64,000 nt of DNA, from positions 62,001-126,000 of the forward strand of contig NZ_SFCC01000012.1 in NCBI RefSeq assembly GCF_004214935.1. Reading direction: 5' to 3'. The notes below the pieces were generated by a model. That model ran no database searches. It saw only the letters and a list, made by a program, of their open reading frames with translations, and was not told the DNA's origin. The translations under genes were made by a program, and so were the position numbers. Origin of the DNA: Amycolatopsis suaedae (GTDB lineage: Bacteria; Actinomycetota; Actinomycetes; Mycobacteriales; Pseudonocardiaceae). Below, one piece after another: positions 16,373-24,798 of this stretch (positions are counted from its first letter, which is position 1; the number at the start of each line of letters is the position of its first letter).

Positions 16373-17608
16373 GTGGACGACAACGCGGGTGAGGAGATCG
16401 ACCCGGCGGAGCCGACACCGCTCACCGAGCCGGTGGAGGGCACACCGCCGGTGATCAGCGATGCCTCGGCGCTGGCCGAGGCATGTCAGCGGCTCGAGGC
16501 TGCCCACGGCGCGATCGCCGTGGACACCGAGCGTGCCTCCGGTTACCGGTACTGGCCCAAGGCCTACCTGGTGCAGCTGCGCCGGGACGGCGCCGGCACG
16601 TTCCTGGTCGACCCGGTGGCACTCGACGGCGAGCTGGCGCCGCTGGCCGCCGTCGTCAACGACGCCGAGTGGGTGCTGCACGCCGCCTCGCAGGATCTGC
16701 CCTGCCTGGCCGAGCTGAACCTGCATCCGCCGTCACTGTTCGACACCGAGCTGGCCGGCCGGCTCGCCGGCTACGACCGGGTCGCCCTGGGCACCCTGGT
16801 CGAACGGCTGCTCGGGTACCGCCTGGAGAAGGGCCACAGCGCGGCCGACTGGTCGCGCCGCCCGCTGCCCCAGGACTGGCTCAACTACGCGGCGCTCGAC
16901 GTCGAGCTGCTGATCCCGCTGCGGGAGAAGCTGGAGGCCGAACTCGACAGCCAGGGCAAGCTCGAATGGGCCCGCCAGGAGTTCGAGGCCGTCCGCACCG
17001 CCAAGCCGCCGGGCCCGAGGGCCGAGCCGTGGCGGCGGACGTCCGGCATCCACAAGATCCGCAGCCCCCGCGGGCTCGCCGCGGTGCGCGCGCTGTGGGA
17101 GCTGCGTGACGAGATGGCCCGCAAGCGGGACCGGGCGCCCAGCCGGGTCCTGCCCGACAGCGCGATCGTCGCCGCCGTCACGGCCGACCCGAAGACGGCG
17201 GCCGACCTGCAGAAGCTGCCCGTGTTCAGTGGCCGGGTCCAGCGCAGGTACGCCTCGACGTGGATGCGCCCGCTGCAGGCCGCCAAGGCCCTGCCCGCCG
17301 CGGAGCTGCCCAGCCCGGCGCCGCCCCACGACGGTCCCCCGCCGCCCAACCGCTGGGCCGACAAGGACCCGGACGCGGCGGCCCGGCTGTCGGCCGCGCG
17401 GGCCGCGCTGACGAAGATCGCCGAGCACCACCAGTTGCCGGTGGAGAACCTGCTGTTGCCCGATCTGGTGCGGCGCACCTGCTGGCGGCCACCGGCGGAG
17501 CCGGGTGCCGAGGGCGTCGCCGAGGCCCTGCGGACCGGTGGCGCGCGCCCGTGGCAGATCGAGCTGACCGCCGCCGCCCTCGCCGCGGCCCTGGCGGCCA
17601 CCGCCTGA
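16373..17608 (+). CDS. rnd: Ribonuclease D (DEDD 3'-5' exonuclease with HRDC domain)
   Basis: The 411-residue enzyme trims 3' ends of tRNA precursors and other RNAs. The exonuclease domain shows the DEDD residues: Asp and Glu in AVDTERASG, Asp in ASQDLPCL, and the last Asp with the Tyr of LNYAALDVELL (DEDDy type). The HRDC domain follows at about residues 215-300, beginning near RSPRGLAAVRALWELRDEMA. A second helical C-terminal domain ends the protein, as in actinobacterial RNase D. Start GTG 16373 gives an acidic leader of about 25 residues before the domain. Confidence 0.9.
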   Translation: MDDNAGEEIDPAEPTPLTEPVEGTPPVISDASALAEACQRLEAAHGAIAVDTERASGYRYWPKAYLVQLRRDGAGTFLVDPVALDGELAPLAAVVNDAEWVLHAASQDLPCLAELNLHPPSLFDTELAGRLAGYDRVALGTLVERLLGYRLEKGHSAADWSRRPLPQDWLNYAALDVELLIPLREKLEAELDSQGKLEWARQEFEAVRTAKPPGPRAEPWRRTSGIHKIRSPRGLAAVRALWELRDEMARKRDRAPSRVLPDSAIVAAVTADPKTAADLQKLPVFSGRVQRRYASTWMRPLQAAKALPAAELPSPAPPHDGPPPPNRWADKDPDAAARLSAARAALTKIAEHHQLPVENLLLPDLVRRTCWRPPAEPGAEGVAEALRTGGARPWQIELTAAALAAALAATA

Positions 17609-17651
17609 AAACCGGTCGCCCCGGGCCGGACGGGCTGGTTGGCTTGCGGGC

Positions 17652-18206
17652 GTGACCTCGATCTGGACCGGTGAGAAGGTGCGCCTGCGAGGCGTCGAGC
17701 CGGAGGACTGGCGGGCGTTCCAGCGCTTCGACGAGTATTCGGCCGACATGCGCAGCGTCGACATGCTGCACCCGCCACGATCGGCGGCCGGTTACCGGCG
17801 GTGGGCGGAGGACACCGAGGCCCGTGAGGGCACCGACGACGAGTTCCTGCTCGTCATCGAGTCCCTTGTGGACAACACGGCGGCCGGTTCGGTGTCGACC
17901 CACGACACCGACCAGCGGGCCGGCCGGTTCAGCTACGGCATCGCCGTCGGTCACGAGCACAAACGCCGGGGCTACGCCGCCGACGCGGCCGTGCTCGTCC
18001 TGCGGTACATGTTCGGCGAGCGGCGCTTCCACAAGTGCGAGGTCGGCGTGTACGCGTTCAACGAGGCCTCGCTGGCGCTGCACCGCAAGCTCGGCTTCCA
18101 GGTGGAGGGCACCCTGCGCGAGCACGAGTTCTTCGCCGGCCGCCGCCACGACCTCGTGCTGCTCGGCCTCACCGCCGGCGAGTTCGCGTCCTACCACGGC
18201 ATGTGA
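17652..18206 (+). CDS. GNAT family N-acetyltransferase
   Basis: The 184-residue product starts at GTG 17652. It carries the acetyl-CoA-binding segment HEHKRRGYAADAAVLVL, then KCEVGVYAFNEASLALHRKLGF and EGTLREHEFFAGRRHD, the standard order for the RimJ/RimL-like group. The substrate is unknown. It stands alone, 43 bases after RNase D, and is followed by the operator and promoter region of the fadAB operon. Confidence 0.85.
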   Translation: MTSIWTGEKVRLRGVEPEDWRAFQRFDEYSADMRSVDMLHPPRSAAGYRRWAEDTEAREGTDDEFLLVIESLVDNTAAGSVSTHDTDQRAGRFSYGIAVGHEHKRRGYAADAAVLVLRYMFGERRFHKCEVGVYAFNEASLALHRKLGFQVEGTLREHEFFAGRRHDLVLLGLTAGEFASYHGM

Positions 18207-18231
18207 GCCACTCGACAGGGTAGACCCCCTG

Positions 18232-18247
18232 GTTACCCATCGGTAAC
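18232..18247. promoter_or_regulatory. Perfect inverted repeat upstream of fadAB
   Basis: GTTACC (18232-18237) and GGTAAC (18242-18247) form a perfect repeat around CATC. It lies about 50 bases before the thiolase start and just upstream of a TATGGT at 18254-18259 that could be a -10 element, so a regulator bound here would cover the -35 region. TetR-type fatty acid regulators often use such sites. The regulator gene is not in the window. Confidence 0.6.
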
Positions 18248-18299
18248 TTCCGCTATGGTCGGCCGTGGAGCACGATTCCACGACCGAAGGAGCACACCC

Positions 18300-19499
18300 G
18301 TGTCAGCAGTGCGCAACGTGGCGTTCGTCGAGGGGGTGCGCACACCGTTCGGCAAGGCCGGCGACAAGGGGATCTACGCGAACACCCGCGCCGACGACCT
18401 CGTGGTCAAGGTCATCAGGGAACTGCTGCGCCGCCACCCCGGCCTTCCGCCGGAGCGGATCGACGAGGTCGCCGTCGCGGCCACCACGCAGACCGGCGAC
18501 CAGGGCCTGACCATCGGCCGCACCGCCGCGCTGCTGTCCGGGCTGCCGAAGTCGGTTCCCGGCTTCGCCATCGACCGGATGTGCGCCGGCGCGATGACCG
18601 CCGTCACCACCACCGCGAGCGGCATCGGGTTCGGTGCCTACGACATCGTCGTCGCGGGCGGCGTCGAGCACATGGGCCGCCACCCGATGGGCGAGGGCGT
18701 CGACCCCAACCCGCGCATCATCGCCGACAAGCTGGTCGACCCGACCGCGCTGGTGATGGGCCAGACCGCGGAGAACGTGCACGACCGCTACCCGGAGATC
18801 ACCAAGCAGCGCACCGACGCCTACGCCGCGCGCAGCCAGGAGCGCTACGCCGACGCGGTCAAGGCGGGCAAGATCGGCCCCGAGCTGGTCCCGGTCGCCA
18901 TCCGCCACCCGGAGCTGGGCTGGGGCCTGGCCACCGAGGACGAGCCGCCGCGCCCGGGCACCACCGTCGAGCAGCTGGCCGGCCTGAAGACACCGTTCCG
19001 CCCGCACGGCCGGGTCACCGCGGGCAACGCGGCCGGTCTCAACGATGGCGCGACCGGCGCGATCCTCGCCGAGGAGGGCGTCGCCCGCGAGCTGGGCCTG
19101 CCGGTCGGCATGCGGCTGGTCGGCTACGCCTTCGCCGGCGTCGAGCCCGAGGTGATGGGCATCGGCCCGGTCCCGGCGACGGAGAAGGCGCTGCGCCGCG
19201 CCGGCCTGTCCATCTCCGACATCGGCCTGTTCGAGATCAACGAGGCGTTCGCCGTGCAGGTGCTGGCGTTCCTCGACCACTTCGGCATCGCCGAGGACGA
19301 TCCGCGGGTCAACCCGTGGGGCGGCGCGATCGCCTGCGGCCATCCGCTGGCCTCGTCCGGTGTCCGGCTGATGACCCAGCTGTCGCGGCAGTTCGCCGAG
19401 CGGCCCGACGTCCGCTACGGCATCACCACCATGTGCATCGGCATCGGCATGGGTGGGACGGTCATCTGGGAGAACCCCGCGTGGGAGGGCGACAAGTGA
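18300..19499 (+). CDS. fadA: Acetyl-CoA C-acyltransferase (thiolase)
   Basis: The 399-residue thiolase cleaves 3-ketoacyl-CoA with CoA at the end of each beta-oxidation cycle. The nucleophilic cysteine is in IDRMCAGAMTAV, the catalytic His in NEAFAVQVLAF-adjacent NPWGGAIACGHPLASSG, and the second cysteine in MCIGIGMG near the end. GTG 18300 follows GAAGGAG and is the natural start. Its stop overlaps the GTG of fadB by four bases, so the alpha and beta subunits of the trifunctional complex are made in step. Confidence 0.95.
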   Translation: MSAVRNVAFVEGVRTPFGKAGDKGIYANTRADDLVVKVIRELLRRHPGLPPERIDEVAVAATTQTGDQGLTIGRTAALLSGLPKSVPGFAIDRMCAGAMTAVTTTASGIGFGAYDIVVAGGVEHMGRHPMGEGVDPNPRIIADKLVDPTALVMGQTAENVHDRYPEITKQRTDAYAARSQERYADAVKAGKIGPELVPVAIRHPELGWGLATEDEPPRPGTTVEQLAGLKTPFRPHGRVTAGNAAGLNDGATGAILAEEGVARELGLPVGMRLVGYAFAGVEPEVMGIGPVPATEKALRRAGLSISDIGLFEINEAFAVQVLAFLDHFGIAEDDPRVNPWGGAIACGHPLASSGVRLMTQLSRQFAERPDVRYGITTMCIGIGMGGTVIWENPAWEGDK

Positions 19500-21604
19500 T
19501 CACCGCAGAGCAGGCGAAGGCCGCGTTCCCGGACGAGGTCGTGACCAGGGCCGTCACCCGGCTGGTCACCGTGCCGGGGCTGGACGGGCAGGTCGCGCTC
19601 ATCACCCTGGACAACGGCCACGACCACACCCGGCCCTCGACGTTCGGCCCGCAGAGCCTGGTGAGCCTGAACGCCGCCGTCGACGAGGCGGTCGCGGCCG
19701 GGCCGGTGGCCATCGCCGTCACCGGCAAGCCGTTCGTCTTCGCCGTCGGCGCCGACCTGTCCGGTGTGGAGCAGGTGTCCGACCCGGAGCTGGCCCGGCA
19801 GATCGCGCAGACCGGGCACGACGTGTTCCGGCGGTTCACCGAGTCGGCCGTGCCGACCTTCGCCTTCGTCAACGGCGCGGTGATGGGTGGCGGGCTGGAG
19901 CTGGCGCTGTCGTGCCACTACCGGACGCTGTCGGAGAACGCGGCGGCGATCGCGCTGCCCGAGGTGTTCCTCGGCCTGTTCCCCGGCTGGGGTGGCACGC
20001 AGCTGCTGCCCAACCTGATCGGGCCGGACGCCGCGGTGACGGTGATCATCGAGAACGCGCTGAACCAGAACAAGATGCTCAAGCCGGCGCAGGCGGGCGA
20101 ACTCGGCATCGTCGACGAGGTGTTCGGCTCGGCCGACTACCTGGAGCAGTCGCTGCTGTGGCTGGCGAAGGTGGTCCGCGGCGAGATCACCCCCCAGCGT
20201 GCCGAGATCGACCGCGGCGCGGGCTGGGACGCCGCGATCGCCCGCGCCAAGTCCATTGTGGACGGCAAGACGAAGGGCGCCTCCCCCGGCGCGGCCAAGG
20301 CCGTCGAGCTGCTGGAGCTGGCGCGGGCCAACGACCTCGACCGCGGCTACGCCGCCGAGACCGACGCGCTGGCGCAGCTGCTGATGGACGACACGCTGCG
20401 GGCCGGGCTGTACTCGTTCAACCTGGTCAACAAGCGGGCCAAACGGCCCGCCGGGGCGCCGGACAGGTCGCTGGCGCGGCCGGTGAACAAGGTCGGCATC
20501 GTCGGTGCCGGGCTGATGGCCAGCCAGCTCGCGCTGCTGTTCGTGCGCAGGCTCAAGGTGCCGGTGGTGCTCACCGACATCGACCAGGCCAGGATCGACA
20601 AGGGCGTGTCCTATGTGCACGGTGAGATCGACAAGCTGCTGGGCAAGGGCAGGCTGTCTGCCGACGAGGCCAACCGGCTGAAGGCGCTGGTGTCCGGTTC
20701 GCTGGACAAGGCCGCGTTCGCCGACGCCGACTTCGTCATCGAGGCGGTGTTCGAGGAGCTGTCGGTCAAGCAGCAGGTGTTCGCCGAGGTCGAGCAGCAC
20801 GTGGGTGAGCACGCCATCCTGGCGACCAACACCTCGTCGCTGTCGATCACCGAGATGGCGTCGAAGCTGGCGCATCCGGAACGGGTGGTCGGGTTCCACT
20901 TCTTCAACCCGGTGGCCGTGCTGCCGCTGCTGGAGATCGTGCGGGGCGAGCGCACCGACGACGCCGCGCTGGCGACGGCGTTCGCGGTGGGCAAGCAGCT
21001 GAAGAAGTCGAGTGTGCTGGTGTCGGACGCGCCGGCGTTCGTGGTCAACCGGCTGCTGACCCGCTTCCTCGGCGAGGTGCTGGCCGCCGTCGACGAGGGC
21101 ACGCCGTTCGAGGTGGCGGACAAGGCGCTGGACCCGCTGGGCCTGCCGATGAGCCCGCTCACGCTGCTGCAGCTGGTCGGGCCCGCGGTGGCGCTGCACG
21201 TCGCGGAGACCATGCACCAGGCGTTCCCGGACCGGTTCGGCGTCAGCGAGAACCTGACCCGGTTCGTGCAGGCGGGCAAGACCGCCGTGTGGCAGTGGGA
21301 CGAGAAGGGCAACCAGACGATCGACCCGGAGGTCGCGGCCCTGTGGCAGCAGGGCGACAGCCCGTCGACCGCCGAGCAGCTGCGCGAGCGGGCGCTGGCC
21401 GCGCTGGCGCAGGAGGTGCGGATCATGCTCGACGAGGGCGTGGTCGCGCAGGCCCAGGACATCGACCTGTGCCTGATCCTCGGCGCGGGCTGGCCGTTCT
21501 GGCTCGGTGGCATCACCCCGTACCTGGACCGCTGCGGTGTGTCCGAGCGGGTCAACGGCAAGGCGTTCCTGGCGCCCGGCGTGGCGAGCGTGCCCGCGGC
21601 CTGA
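19496..21604 (+). CDS. fadB: Fused enoyl-CoA hydratase / 3-hydroxyacyl-CoA dehydrogenase
   Basis: The 702-residue alpha subunit of the beta-oxidation complex hydrates enoyl-CoA and oxidises 3-hydroxyacyl-CoA. The crotonase domain occupies about residues 1-300, with oxyanion-hole segments KPFVFAVGADLSGV and NGAVMGGGLELALSCHY and the Glu in ALPEVFLGLFPGWGG. The Rossmann domain starts with VGIVGAGLMASQLALLF at about residue 335. NTSSLSITEMA, VGFHFFNPV with the catalytic His, and a C-terminal dehydrogenase domain follow. It forms a complex with the thiolase encoded just upstream. Confidence 0.95.
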   Translation: MITAEQAKAAFPDEVVTRAVTRLVTVPGLDGQVALITLDNGHDHTRPSTFGPQSLVSLNAAVDEAVAAGPVAIAVTGKPFVFAVGADLSGVEQVSDPELARQIAQTGHDVFRRFTESAVPTFAFVNGAVMGGGLELALSCHYRTLSENAAAIALPEVFLGLFPGWGGTQLLPNLIGPDAAVTVIIENALNQNKMLKPAQAGELGIVDEVFGSADYLEQSLLWLAKVVRGEITPQRAEIDRGAGWDAAIARAKSIVDGKTKGASPGAAKAVELLELARANDLDRGYAAETDALAQLLMDDTLRAGLYSFNLVNKRAKRPAGAPDRSLARPVNKVGIVGAGLMASQLALLFVRRLKVPVVLTDIDQARIDKGVSYVHGEIDKLLGKGRLSADEANRLKALVSGSLDKAAFADADFVIEAVFEELSVKQQVFAEVEQHVGEHAILATNTSSLSITEMASKLAHPERVVGFHFFNPVAVLPLLEIVRGERTDDAALATAFAVGKQLKKSSVLVSDAPAFVVNRLLTRFLGEVLAAVDEGTPFEVADKALDPLGLPMSPLTLLQLVGPAVALHVAETMHQAFPDRFGVSENLTRFVQAGKTAVWQWDEKGNQTIDPEVAALWQQGDSPSTAEQLRERALAALAQEVRIMLDEGVVAQAQDIDLCLILGAGWPFWLGGITPYLDRCGVSERVNGKAFLAPGVASVPAA

Positions 21605-21623
21605 CGCTCGCGGCCCGGCCGAA

Positions 21624-21676
21624 GCTCGTGAAGGCCACCTTCATTACGTGAGACGTGGTGAAGGTGGCCTTCACGT
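21624..21676. repeat. Palindromic repeat, copy D
   Basis: GTGAAGGCCACCTTCAT at 21628-21644 and GTGAAGGTGGCCTTCAC at 21658-21674 are inverted around ACGTGAGACGTG. It lies between the convergent fadB and toxin genes and could end both transcripts. The left unit carries the same C-to-T change in its last base as copy A. Confidence 0.85.
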
Positions 21677-21687
21677 GTTCGCGGGGA

Positions 21688-22089
21688 TCAGACCTCGATG
21701 ATCTCGACCAGCCGCTCCAGACCGGCGAAATCCTTGCCGTTTCGGGTGACCAGCGGCAACGAATGCGCAGCCGCGGTCGCCGCGATCTGCAGGTCCATTC
21801 TGCGCGGCCGCGGATCGCGGCCGATCTGGCGTACCAGTGCGCACAGGACGCCGTACAGTTTCGCGGCCTCGGTGGTGAACGGCAGGACGTCGAATGCGTC
21901 CAGGATCGCGCGGAAACGCTCGTCACGCCGATGACGCTCCAGCGGATCGCTCGTGTCGAGACCCGAAGCCAGTTCCGCGACCGAGATCGCGCTCAGCAAC
22001 GGCACCGCGTCGCCCAGAGGTCCCGGGTCGATACGCTCCAGATCGATCACCGTGCACGTGTCGAGCAGCACCTCAGCTTGCCGGGGCAC
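21688..22089 (-). CDS. vapC: PIN domain toxin (VapC family)
   Basis: The 133-residue product is a PIN-domain ribonuclease, the toxic half of a type II system; such toxins cleave tRNA or rRNA. The acidic metal-binding residues are visible: Asp in LLDTCTVIDLE at the start, Glu in ISVAELASGL, and Asp/Asp in RMDLQIAATA and TRNGKDFAGL. A proline/arginine-rich turn (RDPRPRRMD) precedes the third motif. It overlaps the antitoxin gene by 17 bases and is downstream of it, the usual order. Confidence 0.9.
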   Translation of the reverse strand: MPRQAEVLLDTCTVIDLERIDPGPLGDAVPLLSAISVAELASGLDTSDPLERHRRDERFRAILDAFDVLPFTTEAAKLYGVLCALVRQIGRDPRPRRMDLQIAATAAAHSLPLVTRNGKDFAGLERLVEIIEV

Positions 22090-22369
22090 GGCGCTCCCAG
22101 GGGTCCACAGGCACGTCAGCGCCGAAGACTTCGTCGTCGGCTTCCCGTTCCTTCCGCCACAACTCGGTATCCACCGGCGGCAATTGCCGGAAAGCCGCTT
22201 GAAGTTGGCGAATGGTCAGCCGCGTTCGCCGCCTGTCCGCCTGATGCGGCACCACGTCCGCGATGGGCTTGCCGTTGCGAGTGACCGTGAAGCTCTCGCC
22301 GCGTTCGACCCGGCGCATGATCTCCGCGTTGTCGTTGCGCAGCTCGCGCTGCCCGATGGTCTCGGCCAT
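22073..22369 (-). CDS. Antitoxin, Phd/YefM family
   Basis: The 98-residue antitoxin starts at ATG 22369. The N-terminal half has the prevent-host-death fold: IGQRELRNDNAEIMRRVERG, then ESFTVTRNGKPIADVVP, which dimerises and binds DNA. The C-terminal half (TELWRKEREADDEVFG) is acidic and should wrap the PIN toxin. Transcription is probably autoregulated through the GCTAC/GTAGC motifs directly upstream. The toxin gene overlaps its end by 17 bases. Confidence 0.9.
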   Translation of the reverse strand: MAETIGQRELRNDNAEIMRRVERGESFTVTRNGKPIADVVPHQADRRRTRLTIRQLQAAFRQLPPVDTELWRKEREADDEVFGADVPVDPWERRAPAS

Positions 22370-22416
22370 GCTACCAGTGTAGCTAACCATACGGTGAAAT
22401 GCTACAGATGTGCTAC
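22370..22416 (-). promoter_or_regulatory. Putative antitoxin operator/promoter with four GCTAC-type motifs
   Basis: GCTAC (22370-22374) and GTAGC (22379-22383) form an inverted repeat around CAGT, directly against the antitoxin start. Two more GCTAC copies lie at 22401-22405 and 22412-22416. On the minus strand TACACT (22377-22382) could be a -10 element, which would put the transcription start at or next to the ATG, giving a leaderless mRNA. Confidence 0.5.
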
Positions 22417-23237
22417 GACCCCATGGTGTCCGGGTCGGGGCCGGTGCGCTCGGCCCGCTCCAGCGCCGCGAAGCCCGCGATGTCGTGCTGGTCAAGCTCG
22501 AAGTCGAACACGTCGATGTTGGCCGCGATGCGCTCCGGGGTCACCGACTTCGGGATCACCACGTGCCCCAGCTCGATGTGCCAGCGCAGCACCGCCTGCG
22601 CCGGGGTCTTCCCGTGCTTCTCGGCGACGGTGCGCACCACCTCGTGCTCCAGCAGCGCTCCCCCGCGGGCCAGCGGCGCCCACGCCTGGGTGGCGATCCC
22701 CTTGCTCTCGTGGAACGCCCGCAGCCGCGCCTGCTGCATCCGCGGGTGCAGCTCGACCTGGTTGACCGCGGGCACCACGCCGGTCTCCGACATCAGCCGC
22801 TCCAGGTGCGCCCGGGTGAAGTTGGAGACGCCGATCGCCCGCACCCGGCCGTCGGCCAGCAGCCGTTCCAGCGCCCGCCAGGTCTCGACGTAGCGGTCCA
22901 GGGCCGGCTGCGGCCAGTGGATCAGGTACAGGTCGACGTAGTCCAGGCCCAGCTCGCCCAGGCTGGTGTCGAACGCCCGCAGGGCGGCGTCGTGGCCGTG
23001 GTCGGTGTTCCACAGCTTCGTGGTGATGAACAGTTCCTCGCGGGGCAGCCCGCTGTTGCGTACCGCCAGGCCGACGCCGCGCTCGTTGCCGTACAGCGTC
23101 GCCGTGTCGACCGCGCGGTAGCCGGCCTCGAACGCGGTGTGCACCACCCCGGCGACGTCGGAGTCGGGCACCTTGTACACCCCGAGCCCGAGCACCGGCA
23201 TGGACACGTCGTTGTTCAGCTTCACCGCAGGGACCAT
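22413..23237 (-). CDS. Aldo/keto reductase
   Basis: The 274-residue product is an NADPH-dependent aldo/keto reductase of the 2,5-diketogluconate-reductase-like group. The catalytic tetrad is intact: Asp in GYRAVDTATLYGNE, its Tyr in LYGNE, Lys in FITTKLWN, and His in YLIHWPQP. The NADP-binding end reads VIPKSVTPERIAANIDVFDF. Start ATG 23237 gives the normal N-terminus MVPAVKLNNDVSMPVLGLGV. The substrate cannot be predicted. The stop lies within the upstream motif cluster of the antitoxin gene. Confidence 0.92.
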   Translation of the reverse strand: MVPAVKLNNDVSMPVLGLGVYKVPDSDVAGVVHTAFEAGYRAVDTATLYGNERGVGLAVRNSGLPREELFITTKLWNTDHGHDAALRAFDTSLGELGLDYVDLYLIHWPQPALDRYVETWRALERLLADGRVRAIGVSNFTRAHLERLMSETGVVPAVNQVELHPRMQQARLRAFHESKGIATQAWAPLARGGALLEHEVVRTVAEKHGKTPAQAVLRWHIELGHVVIPKSVTPERIAANIDVFDFELDQHDIAGFAALERAERTGPDPDTMGS

Positions 23238-23258
23238 GCCGCGATCGTAACGGCGACA

Positions 23259-23630
23259 CTAGGCCGGGGCAGCGAAGCGCACGAAACCCGCGATACGCGG
23301 GGAGATCGTGACCTCACCGACCGCCGAGCGCACGCCGTCGGCCACGTCGGGGTCCGGTTCGCCGAACACCTCGAACGTTTCCACGGTGCAGTACTCCATC
23401 ACCTCGCGGATGTAGGGGTCGGCGAGCTTCCAGTGCGTGCGGACCGCCTCGGAGTCCCGGTAGAGCTGGAAGCTGTGCGCGAGCATCCGTTCCTCGTCGA
23501 CGAAGGTCTGCACCATCAGCTGCGGCCCGTGCCGCTGCGCGAAGTCCACCGCCCGTTCGATGGCGGCGCGGAAGCCCTCCAGCTGGCCGTCGTTGATGCG
23601 CATGGTGTTCCGGAAGAGCAATGTGTTCAT
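23259..23630 (-). CDS. Small protein resembling antibiotic-biosynthesis-monooxygenase fold
   Basis: The 123-residue product begins at ATG 23630. The order of elements (RINDGQLEGFRAAIERAVDFA, then LMVQTFVDEERMLAHSFQLYRDSEAVRTHW, shown as short strands and helices) resembles dimeric alpha/beta ABM-type ferredoxin-like proteins. There is no signal or membrane segment. I cannot assign a reaction. It lies 22 bases upstream of the aldo/keto reductase gene on the same strand and is probably co-transcribed with it. Confidence 0.6.
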   Translation of the reverse strand: MNTLLFRNTMRINDGQLEGFRAAIERAVDFAQRHGPQLMVQTFVDEERMLAHSFQLYRDSEAVRTHWKLADPYIREVMEYCTVETFEVFGEPDPDVADGVRSAVGEVTISPRIAGFVRFAAPA

Positions 23631-23658
23631 GAGCCCAGCCTGCTACCTCGACCTTGGT

Positions 23659-24798
23659 TCAGGTCAAGGCCGGCAGGCGCACCGCCACCGACAGCCCGCC
23701 GCCGACCACCGGCTCGGCGGTCACCACGCCGCCGTGCGCCTGCACCGCGGCCCGCACGATGGACAGGCCCAGCCCGGCACCGTGCCGGGCGGTGCGGGCG
23801 ACGCCGGAGCGCCGGAACGGTTCGAACAGCTGCCCGACGGTCTCCGGATCGACCAGCCCGCCGGACGACCGCACGCCCAGCAGTGTCCACTGTGGATCCT
23901 GGCGTACCAGGACCTCCAGCCAGCCGCCGTCGACGTTGTGCCGCACGGCGTTCTCCAGCAGGTTGCCGGCCACCCGCTCCAGCAGCGCCGGATCGCCGAC
24001 GGTACGCGCGGAGGCGACCTGCAGGTCGGTACGCAGCCCGCGCCGCCCGGCTTCGGCCCGCACCGCACGCCACGCGCTGGCCACGACGTCGGCCAGGTCG
24101 ACCGGCTCCCGGACGACCAGCCCGGCACCGTCGGTGCGGGCGAGCAGCAGCAGCGACGACACCAGCTGCTCGGCACGCTCGGTGGCGTCGCGGACCACCC
24201 CGGCCATGCGGCGCAGCTCGGCCTCGTCGGCCTGTTCGTCGGCCAGCGTGACGTCCAGTTCGGTACGGATCACCGCCAGCGGCGTACGCAGCTCGTGCGA
24301 GGCGTTGGCGACGAACCGGCGCTGGGCGTCGAACGCCACCTGCAGCCGGTCCAGCATGGCGTCGAACGTCTCGGCCAGCTCGGCGAGTTCGTCGCGTGTG
24401 GACACCTCGCCGATGCGCTCCCCCATCGACTCGATCGACAGTCGCCTGGCCGTGCCGGTGATGTCGCGCAGCGGGCGCAGCACCCGGGAGGTGGCCGCCC
24501 AGGCCAGGATGGCCGTCGCGGCGACGACGAAGCAGAACGCGGCCGTGCCCGCCAGCAGCACCCGGGTGCGGGCCTGGTCGCGCAGGTGCTCGGCGAGCAC
24601 CCCGGCGTCGACGTCCAGGCCGTCGACGCGGACCGTGGTGCCCGGCGGCATCTGCGGTACGGCGGCGACCGAGTCGCCGACCAGCCGCCAGGTCAGCCAC
24701 AGCAACACGAGACTGACCCCGGCGGCGATCCCGGTCGCGAGCAGCGTGATGCGGGCGCGCAGGCTGCGCGCCGGGAGTCCGCCGGCGCGGCCGATCAC
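23659..24798 (-). CDS. Sensor histidine kinase
   Basis: The 379-residue kinase starts at GTG 24798, overlapping the regulator stop by four bases. It has a membrane helix near residues 15-37, a short extracytoplasmic loop of about 60 residues, a second helix (residues 85-105), a HAMP linker, and a HisKA domain with the phosphorylated His in NASHELRTPLAVI. The ATPase part shows NLLENAVRHN (N box), SSGGLVDPET in a weak G1 and GAGLGLSIVRAAV (G2). The small sensor loop suggests a membrane or small-ion signal, which is speculation. It works with the regulator encoded upstream. Confidence 0.92.
   Translation of the reverse strand: MIGRAGGLPARSLRARITLLATGIAAGVSLVLLWLTWRLVGDSVAAVPQMPPGTTVRVDGLDVDAGVLAEHLRDQARTRVLLAGTAAFCFVVAATAILAWAATSRVLRPLRDITGTARRLSIESMGERIGEVSTRDELAELAETFDAMLDRLQVAFDAQRRFVANASHELRTPLAVIRTELDVTLADEQADEAELRRMAGVVRDATERAEQLVSSLLLLARTDGAGLVVREPVDLADVVASAWRAVRAEAGRRGLRTDLQVASARTVGDPALLERVAGNLLENAVRHNVDGGWLEVLVRQDPQWTLLGVRSSGGLVDPETVGQLFEPFRRSGVARTARHGAGLGLSIVRAAVQAHGGVVTAEPVVGGGLSVAVRLPALT

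Noticed and set aside
18581..21604. A 1007-codon frame for FadB.
   Set aside because: The first 305 codons shadow the thiolase gene; GTG 19496 overlaps the thiolase stop and starts the crotonase domain.
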